Shown: positions 21,370 to 33,466 of the stretch, in pieces
How positions within the stretch are numbered: position 1 is the stretch's first letter
How the letters are laid out: the number at the start of each line of letters is the position of its first letter
DNA from: Sorghum bicolor
Lineage: Eukaryota; Streptophyta; Magnoliopsida; Poales; Poaceae
DNA length: 64,000 nt
Reading direction: 5' to 3'
Assembly: GCF_000003195.3 (NCBI RefSeq)
Contig: NC_012871.2
Location: forward strand, 5,443,997 to 5,507,996
Position numbers and translations under genes: made by a program
The notes under the pieces: generated by a model
Seen by the model: the letters and a program-made list of their open reading frames with translations, nothing else
Told to the model about the DNA's origin: nothing
Database searches by the model: none

Positions 21370-24300
21370 ATGGACCTGGACCCAGAGGGCATCTTCCGCG
21401 ACGACAGCGATGAGGACGAAGACAACGTCCAGGTTCGTACCGGTTCTTCCCTGCGTTTTTTCCCCCTTCTCTCTTTTCCACTTTTATTGGACCAGTATTC
21501 TAAAATGTAATTTGACACTGCTGCCTGCTGCGGCGCCGCATCCTTCGCGGGTGCTGGATTGCTTGCTCGGTGAATCAGGAGAGGGAGGCGAACAAGGAGA
21601 TGGTTGTCTACCTTGTCGATGCCTCGCCCAAAATGTTCACCCCTGCTACCACCCAGGTGAGGCACGATTACTCTACGCGACTACGCCACTGAAGTTGACA
21701 ATCTGTGTATCAGTTTTTTATGTCTCTATTTGGAAATTAAAACCTAGTGTGAAGTTGGGTCATTAAGTTTGTTCTGGATTTTTTTCGAGTAGTTTTGTCT
21801 ATTATAATCCATAGCCATATAAGATTTTAAAGAGAAGGCAACTGGTGAGTACTGGCCTAACCTTTAGGTAATGCAATGCTAAATGTACTACTTTGTCGGT
21901 TTGTCGTTTTGCCTGTACCAGATTATCTGCTATTTGGCCAAGTTCTACCCTGACATTCTTGTAGGGGTTTACAGCATTACTAAATAACAATGTAACAAAT
22001 TTTTTTTCCAGGACAATGAAAAGCAGGAGACACATTTTCGTACCATTGTTAGCTGCATCACTGAGTCTCTCAAGACGCAAATTATTGGTAGATCTTATGA
22101 TGAAGTCGCAATATGTTTCTTTAACACTGTAAGCTCTTTCTCAAATCAGTAAGCATACACCTCTGCTTCTAGCAATTTTCGTAGTTTGCAGTTTTGTTTT
22201 TCCTATTTGAGTCACTTTGGTTTATCGCAAGCATCTGGGGGCGTAAGAGTGCAAGAAGGAAAGAGCATGTTGGCAACTCTTCTTTGCATTATGTTAGAAC
22301 TCTATGTTGCACATTTCCAGTTTTACTCAATATATCATTACTACCACCTGTCACAAATAATTGGATTTTTTTAGGAAACAGGAGGGGTAGCCCCCCTACT
22401 GGTTAATAGTAGAAAAAGCAACAAAATGGTATCCATAGGGCCATAAGCTCATAACACAAAGTTGATCACTAGTTTCTATTGTAACTTTAATTTATAAACC
22501 TAAAAAAAAATATTAATATAGTTTGTTGTGAGACGAATGAAACAAAGTTTTAGATTTCAATTAAATATCAACAGAAAACATCGATAGGTAAAATTTGAAA
22601 GCTTCACTGCATGTATGAGTGCTCCCCCAACATTACTTATTGTTTACTGCATAGAGCGCACTAAGGCACCAAACAAATATTTTGCTTATTTAAAAGTGAA
22701 ACAATGAGCTAACTATGCAACTGTCCTTTTTGTATCAGTTATTAGTCATTTCTCAACAAATATTCAACTTTGCCTGCTTAGGTCCCTTGCACTGTTCATG
22801 AACTTTGTGTTGATAGCATTTAAAGTAGAACCATTGCACAGATATGGCTTAGCATAGTGCCCAGTTCCTTGATCCGGTTTGCTCACAACTTGCAGAAAGA
22901 GAAGAAGAATTTACAGGACTCAGCTGGTGTTTATGTTTATAATGTTGGAGACAGAGAAGAACTTGATAGACCCACTGCAAAACTCATCAAAGATTTTTCT
23001 TCAATAGAAGGTAATACCCACTATATGAATTGTTCCTTGGTGACACATGGTCAAAGTTTGATGGATATGCATGCTCAACTTTTTTCAGTAGAATGTGGTT
23101 CGTGGATAATATTTTTGGCTATAGTTATTTATCGTCCAGTAGAATCCTTGATTTCGTTTGGTTGCAGTGATGTTGTCTTCGTCATACAAGTGTCTTTGTA
23201 TTGGACTTTGGAATTAGGGTTTCATTCAATGGGCTAACCCTAACCAGGGTAGCCATATAATTAGGGATACATGGGCCTCATGGGCCTAGCCTCATGGGCC
23301 TCATACTCATATACTCTAACATCCCCCCGCAGTCTGAACTACCGTCTATGGTATCAGATAGCTTCCTCCCTCCCTCCAGCCGCCAGGCGTCCACCTGCGC
23401 CGCCGCCGGCCGGTGAGCCTCCCCTGGGCCGCCGCCGCCGCGGGCGCCATGGCTGGCCAGCGGCCTCCCCACTTCCCTCCTCTCTCTTGGGCACACATCA
23501 CAGCCATGGCCGCCCCTCCTCCTCCCCGTCAAGTCGCGGGCGCGGGCGCGGCCGCGCTCGCGCAGCCCCCTGTGCGGGCTCGGGCGCGGGCGCGGGCGCA
23601 GCCCCCTGCGCGGGCGCAGCCCCCTGCGCGGGCGCGAGCGCAGCCCCCTGCGCGGGCTCGGGCGCGGGCGCGGGCGCGAGCGCAGCCCCCTGCTCGGGCG
23701 CGGGCGCGGGCGCAGCCCCCTGCGCGGGCGCGAGCGCAGCCCCCTGCGCGGGCTCGGGCGCGGGCGCGGGCGCGAGCGCAGCCCCCTGCGCGGGCTCGGG
23801 CGCAGGCGTGGGCGCAGCCCCCTGCGCGGGCGCGGTCAGCCGTCGTGCAGCCGACAGCGTGGGCCAAGCACGGCCTGCAGCGGTTTTCCCAGGCGCTGCT
23901 GTGGACTTTTCCAGCACCGACTCCGCAGGGCGCCACCAGAACCAGCAGCATCTCCACCATGGCGCGGGCGACGCCGCCCCGCCTCCTGTGCCGCCCGACT
24001 CTCTTCTACACGCAGCGGCCTCCGCCCTCGCTGCCGCCCTCATCACCGCCCGGGCTGAGCGGGTGTTGGGGGGGCCGCTTGCCACATGCCCGGGGCTCAA
24101 TGCTCCCCTCCCTGGTGCTGCTGCCGCCGCCTGCATCGCTGCCTGTCCCGCTCCTCCGCTGCCGTCGTCTCCTCTTGGCCCTCCTCCCTCCGAGCCGAGC
24201 GAGGGTGGGGGGGGCCGAAGTGGCAGCCATCGCCGTCGACGTGGAAACAGTGAGCCTCACCCACCGGCGGCGGTGCTCACTCCTCCGGGGGCCCGACCTG

Positions 24301-27300
24301 TTGGTGGGGACCCGGCGGCATGGGCATCTTTCCACAACCCGTGGTCGCGGGCCATGTGGCCTCTCCAGGCCCCCGGCGGTGCAACTCCTCGCCCGGCGGC
24401 GGCCATGCTCGCTTGTGCTCCTCCAGGGTCTCTTTCCGCATCTCCTGGGGCCCCACCTCCCGCCGTATTGCCCAGGCCTGTCGGTTGGGGCCCGACGGCC
24501 TTGGCCAACTCTTTCAGCGCCATGACTCCGACTCCTCCTGTCGGGCCATACTGGGTCGCCGACTCGGGAGCCACTTACCACACCACTCCCGACCCGAGTA
24601 TCCTCTCCTCTGTTCGGCACCCCTCCTCGGTATGACCACCTTCGTGTCTTCGGGTGTGCGTGCTACCCTAACACCACGGCCACTGCTCCCCACAAGCTGG
24701 CACCCCGTTCGACTCTCTGTGTCTTCCTCGGGTACTCCCCGGACCACAAGGGGTACCGGTGCTATGATCTTACCTCTCGTCGCGTCCTCATCTCTCGCCA
24801 TGTGGTGTTTGATGAGTTTGCTTTCCCCACTCTTCTCCACTTTTTCGCCTGGGTGTCTACTCAGTTCGGTCTCACCATCAAGGCCGTCCAGTGTGACAAT
24901 GGCCGGGAGTTCGATAACTCCACCTCCCGTGCCTTCTTTCTCTCACACGGTGTCCACTTGCGCATGTCTTGTCCGTATACCTCCTCCCAGAACGGCAAGG
25001 CTGAGCGCATGATTCGCACCACCAACGACACCATCCGCACCCTTCTACTGCAGGCGTCCCTACCCGCTCGCTTTTGGGCTGAGAGCCTGCACACCTCCAC
25101 CTATCTCCTTAACCGCCTTCCTTCCACTGCCTGTCCCGCTCCTACCCCTCACCATGCTCTGATACCATATTGGACTTTGGAATTAGGGTTTCATTCAATG
25201 GGCTAACCCTAACCAGGGTAGCCATATAATTAGGGATACATGGGCCTCATGGGCCTAGCCTCATGGGCCTCATACTCATATAACACTTTGTTTGGGTCTC
25301 CCTGTTTTTCCCATGTCACTAATACTGCTTCCAAGTTCCACCCACTTTAAGTACAGAAAGTCTACCGCCTTTTATGTTGTAACTTTAGTTCATAACTCGC
25401 GAGCAAAACTTCACATGTCTAAACATAAGACGTATAGACTTAATTAAAAAATAAATCTCAAATCTCACTATAGTTTCTCATCAGGCTGGTTTCATGTTCT
25501 CAAATTTGACGCAGTGTAGTGTGTAACAGTATATACTGCCTAGATTATCATACTTTCTTGTTAACTAGGAGGATACCCTGCACACTGCTGTGGGAATCGC
25601 AAATGGTTTGGAATGAAAATGGGACGGTCTATAGTTATTGGCTTATGTGACTTATTGGTATGGAAGCTTGCATGGAGGGGTAGATTATCATAAATGGATG
25701 TTGCTGTATGATGTGGCTCGCTGATGTGGACAACTAAATGCATGTTAATAGGTGTTGTGGCTAGCTGATGTGGGTATATTGCATTGCATGGAGAGAGAGT
25801 TTTCATAATTGCATGCTAGCTCTGCAAACGTGGATGGTTTGCATGGAGAGATAGATATGTAGTGTGGACCGCTTTTATTAGATATATAGATATAAATTTC
25901 GTTTTGGCCTGGATTGATAGATATGTATAGGGGGAAAAGTTAGCAATCCTGTTTTCTTTTCTGGTTATAAACCTTTGTTTCTGACTAACTGCAGATTCTT
26001 TTATGAGCACCATTGGAAGTCGATATGGGATAACATCTGGATCTCGGGAGAATACCCTGTATAATGCTCTTTGGGTTGCTCAGGCTTTGCTGCGCAAGGG
26101 GTATGACACTTCCCTTCTTTTGGCCTTTGAGCAGTGTCATGTAATTTGCATCCAATAACAAATTGCTGTTTAGTGGGGGCTATTGCCTATTGGCTTGTTA
26201 TGTAGCCTTTGTACATCAACCTTTCATGTAGGATCACTCAGTGAAGCTAAAATTTGTTCACATTATACAAACTAGACTGCATCAATTTGTGTAGGTATTT
26301 GATTGATGAAGTGAATGTAGCATGCATATAGTGCTTTGTCTTCCTTCAATCGCACCACTTAATGCCTCTCTGAATCTAGTCATTCCATGTTTCTCATTTG
26401 AAACTTTTCAGATCTGTGAAGACTGTCAGTAAACGAATTCTTATATTCACCAATGAAGATGATCCTTTTGGTACTATTACAGGAGCAGTGAAAACTGATA
26501 TGATTAGGACAACAGTTCAACGTGCAAAGGCAATTCTTCTATTTAAAACTGCACACTGCCAGCACATCTCAAAATGTTTTTTTTTGTCCTTTGTTTACCA
26601 TAACAATACTTTCTTTTCTCCAGGATGCACAAGATCTTGGCCTGTCTATTGAACTTCTTCCACTGAGCCGGCCTGATGAACAGTTCGACATGTCCCTATT
26701 TTATGCAGTAAGTCTCCATAATTGCTTTTTTCTCTTCTCTATGTGCATTGCTGAACGGCTCCAATTGCCCAGGATTTAATTGGTCTGGACGGGGATGAGA
26801 TAACCGAGTATTTGCCATCTGCTGGTGTTAGGTACTATTCTTGAAACATCAATATTACTTCTTGAAACATCAATATTACTTATGTATTTTTTGGATTTAG
26901 ATGATATTTATTTAATGGTACTTTATTCTTACAATCCTAGCACAAATAAATCATACATTCACACTTGAGTTATAAAAGGAGATAGCAGGGCTGTTTGGAT
27001 TGTGACCTGGTAGATAGGGTGCAGGCGAGGTGCTTAAAAGTTAAAATCGACGGCCTGGGTTGCTGCCAGGCCAAGCAACTATGCCTGGAGGCACAACCAA
27101 ACAGGCCCGCCCGAGCATGTTTTATGAAATCACAGTTGCCTCTTGTTTCCATTTGGACTTGTCTTTCCTTCTTTGAACAGAGGGCAAGAGCTTTGCAATT
27201 AATTGAACACACCCACCCCTCTACACACGGGAATAAACACCAACCACACACCACTATGCACCACAGCTTCATAGCAGTATCTCATGTAGACATGTCCTTG

Positions 27301-30300
27301 ACCTCTTATCAAAAATTCTGTCATGGAGGGCACTTTTGCACAGAGTTTTGTGTATGGGCTGGTCTTCTTTCGTGGGACGCTCCTTACCCCCCCTCCCTTT
27401 TTTCTCATCTTCTCTTATTATAAAAACATGCAGCTCTAGGTTTGAGAAAAAATGGACAGAGTTATCCATGTATTTGATGTTATATGATATAATATTTTGT
27501 GGGTTTCTTGTGTTACTATCCACTATCCAATAATAGAACATGAATTACTTATTTGTGTTTAGTGCATCTATTAAAATTGATTGTTTTATATTATAGAGGT
27601 TTTGTAGACTCCAACTATAGAGCTGTTGGAGTATGCTAAAAATTATACTACCATATATTTGTGTCTTGCTTGGTCTTTTATGCTTTGCTATGCTGCTGGT
27701 CTGTTGATCTCTAATCATTTGGGAAGTTTGTATTTTCTCTGAATGGATGTTTAATTTAAATTCTCTCTTTCCACATTTTTATATTGATGTCTTTAAAGGA
27801 TATGACTAATCAATTGGGGAAACCACAATTTTTCATTTATGTCTTTAAAGGCTAGAGGATATGTCTAATCAACTGAGAAAACGAATAATGAAGAAGCGCA
27901 GAGTCAAAACTCTTTCATTTGCGATTACAAATGATGTGTGCATAGAAGTGAATACATATGCGCTGGTCCGTCCTACTACTCCAGGCATGCTATGACTTTG
28001 GTTTATTTCATGCTTTGTTACAAACTATTGGTGTTGAAACATCTAAGTATACGCTGGTTATTTTTTCAGGGACAATCACATGGCTTGATTCACTAAGTAA
28101 CCTTCCATTAAAGGTGAGCATATGATTAAAATCAGTTCCATGTTGCGCTTCTTTGGTTAAACTTTAACCTGTGAACAAGTTTTGTTAGTTTTGTTTACTG
28201 TCTTTCATGAAAGAAGTTATTGTTAATTCATACATGATACATAAGTTGTAAACCACCTCATCGGTCACAGCAACACAGACCATAATGATCATGCATACTT
28301 CTGGCCTAATACTCTTGTTTTGACTTTTGAGATTTGTTGACATTAAAGGGTCATCGATAATACAAATATATATCAGGTTGTTTGCAAACCCATATTATGA
28401 ATGGCATTACCTTGTACCCTGGGGGGGGGGGGGGGGTCTCTATAATGGTACCCTTGATAGATTTTGGTCATCCTTTTTTTCAACCTTCAAATGTTGCATT
28501 AGTGCTTACCAAAGTATTGAACTGCATGGGGCAAAATCGCCTCAGGAGCTTTACGTTGCAGGTGGACTCTCTTATGTTAATGTCTCTATGGCTTTGAGTA
28601 TATAGTGTCCCAGTCCCCCTGCTGCAAAATGGATTCGCTCTGGTCTCCTCACAGTTTATCGCTTATCACAGATATGGGTATAGAATTGCTGAATAATTGG
28701 CCATACTTCATACACGTTGAGAAAGGAATGAAAAAATACTTGTAAATTATTTTATTATTATTATTCTACAGTATAATATACATTATCATAACTTGCAAGT
28801 GCTGGGATACTCTACAATACATTTTTGTGTTTTTTCTTAAAAAACTGTGGATCTGTGTTTCTTTCACAACCAGATAATAACATGCAAAAACCAGTAACAA
28901 CCAAACTCAAAAATCTACAGGCACATATGTTAGTGTCCAATTCCCTTGACTAATGGATGAGACAAGACTGCAAAGGAATAGCTAAGCCACATGAATATAT
29001 GATTGTGGAGCTAAAGTTTATCAGTGATCTGATCTGATTGAATATGTAAGGCTAATTCTTGTTGAGATGAGAGGTATCTACCGCACCAAAAAATTTTTTT
29101 GCCCATAATTCAAAGTCTTTTTTGTGAACTATTGTAGTGCCTAGAAACTTTTAACATGGCACAGAAGTCTATTCATGTGATTGCTTGGATGCGCAACCAT
29201 ATACAATTGTTTAGTTGGGTTTGATTTATTTAGTGACCAGTGTTGCTTTTATGATTCTTCCACATATAAGATATAATAACTAGTATGTTTATGCAGGCTG
29301 AGAGGTCTTTCATATGCAATGATACTGGGGCTCTACTTCAGGATGCACAGACACGTTTCCAGATGTACAATGAGTAAGCACACATGACACTGGCACTCTC
29401 GTGTATGATCTTTGGGTGATGGTTTACAGACCTGTATATCTTTTTGCTATCTATATCGTGGTTGAAAAGGAGGATCCTTATAACTGCACTCTTGCACAAA
29501 ACAATTTCATTTCAAACACCTTTTAGAATATATATATATATATCATTATGAAACATTATATTGAGAAAAGCCTTGGGAGCTGGCATGTGAGCATGTTTTC
29601 AGATGGAGGAAATGAATTCCTATGGAGCACTGAGAATTCGCAGACATGGATGGCTCTGAAACCACTTCTAAGTTTCAAATCGCAAACTAACCTCACTTGT
29701 GAACTGATAACCCCTTTTTTATGTTTTAGAAAGTCTATTGCATATTGCAGGATCATGAAGCTTATTTTTGCATGCATGCCTTGCAAGATAGTTTTGGCTG
29801 CACTAGTATTTTGATGGATTTCATTGTGTTGGATTACACTGTTATATATTAGTTTCACTTTTAATATCCATTCTTTTTTGTTTTGTTTTATTTTGTTTCG
29901 TTTTGTGTTGTGCAGCACAACTGTCAAATTTTCTGTACGTGAACTCTCTGAGGTTAAAAGGGTTGCAAGCCATCATCTTCGCCTTTTAGGTTTCAAGCCA
30001 TTGGATTGCTTGAAAGATTATCATAACTTAAGACCATCGACATTTGTTTATCCGAGTGATCAGGTAACTGTGTTCTTCTGGGCTTGCTTCAGCAGTTGTA
30101 GTTTGCTGCTGTACTGCAACTATCCACTTAATGCTGAGAATGTCGTTATTTTTTCCATGTCATCTTGCTTCTGAGCTTTTGGCAGATAATATAAGTTCAA
30201 AATTTAAAGAATTTCTTCATGAATATATATTTTCATTGTAGAAGGATGAGGTGAACACAGTATCCAACTTGATGTAGTATTTAGGTGCATACTAAACCAA

Positions 30301-33300
30301 ATTTAGTGATTTTTTTCTCATATAAAATTTCATATTTTGTTTCAACAATGAGGCAGCACTTTGTCTGCATCTTTTTAGTTATTATTAAAGTAAATAAATT
30401 GTTACTCAGTTTAGGCAAACAGTGGGTTACTGCACAAGAGGGCTGCAATACCAAAACTACAAGAATGTCCAAGGGACATAAGAGCTGATTACACTATAGA
30501 ACTAAGGCTATGCATCAACAAATAGTTCAAACTTAAAGCAGTTTTCTAGGTGAGGTAGATTTTTTTTATTTTTTTATTTTTTTTAACCTGAGGTAGAAAT
30601 TTCTTTGAGGCTCTTCCATAGGATTCTATGTGTTATTTCTTTTAGGCTCTTCCATAGAATGTGTTCTTTTCTTTTTTTGTGCATTTATCAGATAGTTGGC
30701 TCACCCTTATGCTCTGATGCAGCGTATATTTGGAAGCACTCGTGTTTTCGTTGCTTTACATAGCTCAATGTTACGTCTTGGAAGGTTAGCCACTATTATT
30801 TTCACATCAGCCTTTTTTCGCAACTGTATAAGGAAATTCTGAATCAAGAAAACTAAATACTCTGAAAGTCTGAATGTGGATAAAGCTGGCCTGAATCATC
30901 TTTGTGCATTGTAAATTGTTATTATGCTCTTATGTGACATTTTTGCAGTAGCTTTGAATTATGCAATACACGCACAGTAAAACATATCACATCACCAGCT
31001 GTGGTTAACTGGTTGGTACTGTGACATGCAATTGCATGCCACTGTTAGTCTGGAAGTTTGAGTCTCAGGAAGTAAGTCGTTGGCCATAATTTGTTTCCAT
31101 GCCTTGCTTAACCAACCTTTGGCAGTGAGCAAGGAAATCCTTGTTAGGGAGAGTAAATTTGTCTCTCTCAAAGTCAAGAAACTCTTAGATGGGCAAGGTA
31201 AGGTAGCCGAACTTTATGCTAGGCCCGTTGAGACAAGAGAGCCAAACATGGCGAGGTGATCTATAACAAAATGAACTTAAACAGTCATATATGTAAATTA
31301 TAGCATGTGTATGGTTTCAGGTTTGCACTTGCATTTTATGGGAATCCAACTCGACCACAGCTCGTAGCCCTTGTTGCTCAAGTGAGGGATTCTGTCCTAC
31401 CGTGTCTATTTAACATTTTGATATTAATGTATATCCTAATATATGCTTTTCAAAATTAACTCTGGTCTATTGGTCAATAAAACAGGAAGAGGTTACTTCC
31501 TCTGGTGGCCAGTTTGAACCACCTGGCATGCACATGATCTATCTTCCATACTCCGATGATATTAGATATCCTGAAGAAGTAAGGACTGGCGTTGTATTTA
31601 ACCTTACCATCAGCGTAAGCTAATTTTCTTACTTTGGTTTGCAGGTTCATGTGACTTTTGATGATGCACCGCGCGCAACAGATGAACAAATAAAGAAAGC
31701 TTCAAATCTATTCAAACGTATTGATCTGAAAAATTTCTCTACATGCCAATTAGCTAACCCAGGTAAATACTCAATCCATCCCAAATTGTAAGTCATTTGA
31801 CTTTTTTAATATCAAATTTGACCATTTGTCTTATTCAAAGTTTTGTACAAAATATCACTTTTTTGTTGTGTATTGGTTTATTAATAAAAGTTCTTCAAGA
31901 ATGACTTAAATTTGACTATATTTGCACAATTTTTTTAAATAAGAAGAGTGGTCAAACTTGGGGTAAAAAAGTCAAACGACTTACAATTTGGGATGGAGGG
32001 AGTAGCTATGAAGTCATTATCGAGAATGCTACTCTTAAGCTATCTTTTTGACTCCTGCATTTGACCCTATCTTATTAGTTCATATTAAAGCTGAGTGCAA
32101 AATGAAGAACAAGAATGAATTGTGTCCTCTCAAATGTTTCATTCCCTAAGTGATTGAAAAGGTCTTCTTAACCTGGACATAAACTTCAGAAATTTACCTT
32201 TAGAGTCTAGGCCTCTAGGGTCAACTATAAGCCCACAACATCTAGAATCATCTACTTTACTATAGGCTCCACTATGAACATGCTCCATAGCTTTGAAAAG
32301 TATTTATCGGGAGACCTATTGCAGGCACTTTTTTTTTTTGGTGGATTACATAAATATTCAATATTTGGTGAGTGCTTGTTGCACATGCGATGTTGCTTGT
32401 TGGGCTAAAATGTCATTGATGTATATTATTACAATCATTTTATTCACTTGTGAATCACTTCCGTAATTACACAAAATTCAGTCACATCTGCATGCTCTGA
32501 TACGGCTTCTGTTGTCCAACATCAACAGCTTTGCAAAGACACTATGGGATCTTGGAGGCCTTAGCTTTAGGCGAAGATGAGATGCCTGATATAAAGGATG
32601 AGACCCTGCCTCACGAAGAAGGCTTGTCTAGGTACTTCTTTTGCTTGTCTATTTATGCATGCTAAACTATATACTCCCTTTTTCTCTGAAATAAATAGGC
32701 AATCTTGTTGGTGATGTCACTCTTCCCGAACAGGGCATAGATAGATGGAAGCGTAACTTATTGAATGCTTGAACAAGCTGAATTCCTGTTGGTTATATAA
32801 AAGCAATTTGCAATGGTTATCTCTTTATCTTATTTGTGCCTTGTGTGGGATGTTCCTTGCTATTCTTATCTCAGGCCAGGGGTAGTCAAAGCTATTGAGG
32901 AATTCAAGACATCAGTATATGGTGAAAATTATGACCAAGAGGAGGCAGAAGCAGCAGCAGGGAAAGCTTCCCGTGGTGATGCTTCAAAAAAGCGGAAGGA
33001 AATCACTGATGCAGCTGCGCAGATGAGTGCTGTTTATGATTGGGCAGAACTTGCAGACAATGGAAAAGTGAGTAGTCAGATCCTTTTAGCAAGATCCATA
33101 TCCATAAATGGGGAGGCAGTGGATTTATTCTGCAGACACTAAATGCCATAAAATTCTTCTTAACCGACAAGCTAAAGTTAATTAAAAATGTCTCCCGACT
33201 ACCTGCAACTGGAATTCAGCATACCACTTCTCTGAAATATGCCAATGAATTTAGAGCTGAAGTTTCTGCAGTTGCAAATAATCATTGGCATGTTCTACAA

Positions 33301-33466
33301 TGTTGTTTGGTTACCATGATTGTTCTCTAAATTCCAAGGTTGTCATTTGCAGCTGAAGGAAATGACGGCGGCGGAATTGAAATGCTACCTGACCGCGCAT
33401 GACCTCCCGGTTTCTGGTAAGAAAGACGTACTTGTCAGCAGGATCTTGACTCATCTGGGCAAGTGA
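21370..33466 (+). CDS. KU70: KU70, DNA-end-binding subunit (ATP-dependent DNA helicase 2 subunit)
   Basis: Half of the Ku70/Ku80 ring that binds broken DNA ends for non-homologous end joining and protects telomeres. Nineteen exons: 21370-21432, 21579-21656, 22012-22128, 22896-23010, 25995-26100, 26412-26529, 26624-26707, 26773-26831, 27851-27984, 28070-28113, 29297-29373, 29916-30063, 30723-30784, 31321-31381, 31486-31578, 31645-31762, 32529-32631, 32875-33067, 33353-33466. The frame stays intact for 628 codons, the normal plant length. Recognisable parts: MDLDPEGIFRDD start; Ku N-terminal vWA-like domain (VVYLVDASPKMF, ILIFTNEDDPFG); Ku core barrel (PGTITWLDS, LRLLGFKPLDCLKDYHNLRP); C-terminal arm; basic KKRK; SAP domain (about 592-628, MTAAELKCYLTAHDLPVSGK). 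Introns after exons 6 and 9 use GC donors. Intron 4 (~3 kb) holds a Copia element and a Helitron. All residues look intact. Confidence 0.95.
23540..23835 (+). repeat. GC-rich tandem repeat in the Copia gag-like region
   Basis: Variants of GCGGGCGCGAGCGCAGCCCC and CTGCGCGGGCTCGGGCG are repeated irregularly over ~300 bp, so several frames stay open and encode Ala/Arg/Gln/Pro or Gly/Ala repeats. Expansion by slippage is likely; the proteins predicted from it are not credible genes. Confidence 0.8.
24541..25167 (+). pseudogene. Rearranged Copia pol remnant (protease start, integrase parts swapped)
   Basis: 24550-24610 encodes the Copia protease motif WVADSGATYHTT in one frame. At 24613 a different frame begins with FGTPPRYDHLRVFGCACYP and ends RRVLISRHVVFDEFAFP, the segment that in intact Copia follows the integrase catalytic core. 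From about 24829 the core itself appears (FFAWVSTQFGLTIKAVQCDN, SQNGKAERMIRTTNDTIRTL, FWAESLHTSTYLLNRLPSTA), ending at HHAL just before the 3' LTR. So the downstream part precedes the upstream part, and no RT follows. Confidence 0.8.
25565..25882 (-). mobile_element. Helitron-like element in KU70 intron 4
   Basis: On the minus strand the 3' end is a GC word followed by GGGTATCCTCCTAG (CTAG at 25565-25568) and the 5' end is TCTAATAAAAGCGGTCCACA. Interior words (GGTTTGGAATGAAAATGG, AGTTATTGGCTTATG) match the element at 8566-9127 in order. About 318 bp; non-coding. Confidence 0.6.
26988..27108. mobile_element. Small TIR element in KU70 intron 8
   Basis: GGGCTGTTTGGATTGTGACC on the left and GGGCCTGTTTGGTTGTGCC (reverse complement of the right end) bound ~120 bp. 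They resemble TIR ends common in grass MITEs. I could not define a target duplication, so the superfamily is open. Confidence 0.45.
27788..27823 (+). repeat. Degenerate duplicate of the KU70 exon 9 acceptor region
   Basis: TGTCTTTAAAGGATATGACTAATCAATTGGGGAAAC is a near copy of the true intron 8/exon 9 junction starting at 27840, lacking the six bases CTAGAG. Its AAAG| acceptor would join to an immediate in-frame TGA (AGG ATA TGA), so using it would truncate the protein. Confidence 0.7.
28421..28436 (+). repeat. G16 homopolymer in KU70 intron 10
   Basis: Sixteen consecutive G after CCCT. A prime site for slippage and for length errors in sequencing. Confidence 0.9.
31770..32002. mobile_element. 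Stowaway MITE just after KU70 exon 16
   Basis: The ends CTCAATCCATCCCAAATTGT and CTCCCTCCATCCCAAATTGT (reverse complement of the right end) are flanked by TA (31768-31769, 32003-32004). Length 233 bp. It begins seven bases after the exon 16 boundary, leaving GTAAA of the donor intact. Confidence 0.85.

Larger units (their letters stand above)
23199..25285 (+). mobile_element. Non-autonomous Copia retrotransposon in KU70 intron 4
   Basis: Direct terminal repeats of 123 bp (23199-23321) and 118 bp (25168-25285) start TATTGGACTTTGG and end ..TAACA. They are flanked by an exact 5-bp duplication CTTTG (23194-23198, 25286-25290). TGGTATCAGA at 23349-23358 matches an initiator-tRNA-Met primer-binding site, about 27 bp after the LTR. 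Internally: a low-complexity gag-like frame, a protease start (WVADSGATYHTT), and integrase pieces in the wrong order. No reverse transcriptase or RNase H is seen, so movement would need a helper element. It is in the same orientation as KU70. The two LTRs differ by a 5-bp gap, suggesting a fairly young insertion. Confidence 0.85.

Noticed and set aside
20891..21766. 291-codon ORF overlapping the KU70 start
   Set aside because: A different frame from KU70, runs through exon 1 and intron 1, and has no recognisable domain; it is leader and intron sequence.
23349..23358. Partial tRNA gene
   Set aside because: TGGTATCAGA is the retroelement primer-binding site; no cloverleaf is present.
23271..24635. 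454- and 370-codon plus-strand ORFs as host genes
   Set aside because: They lie inside the Copia element and are mostly low-complexity GC repeats ending in the Copia protease motif.
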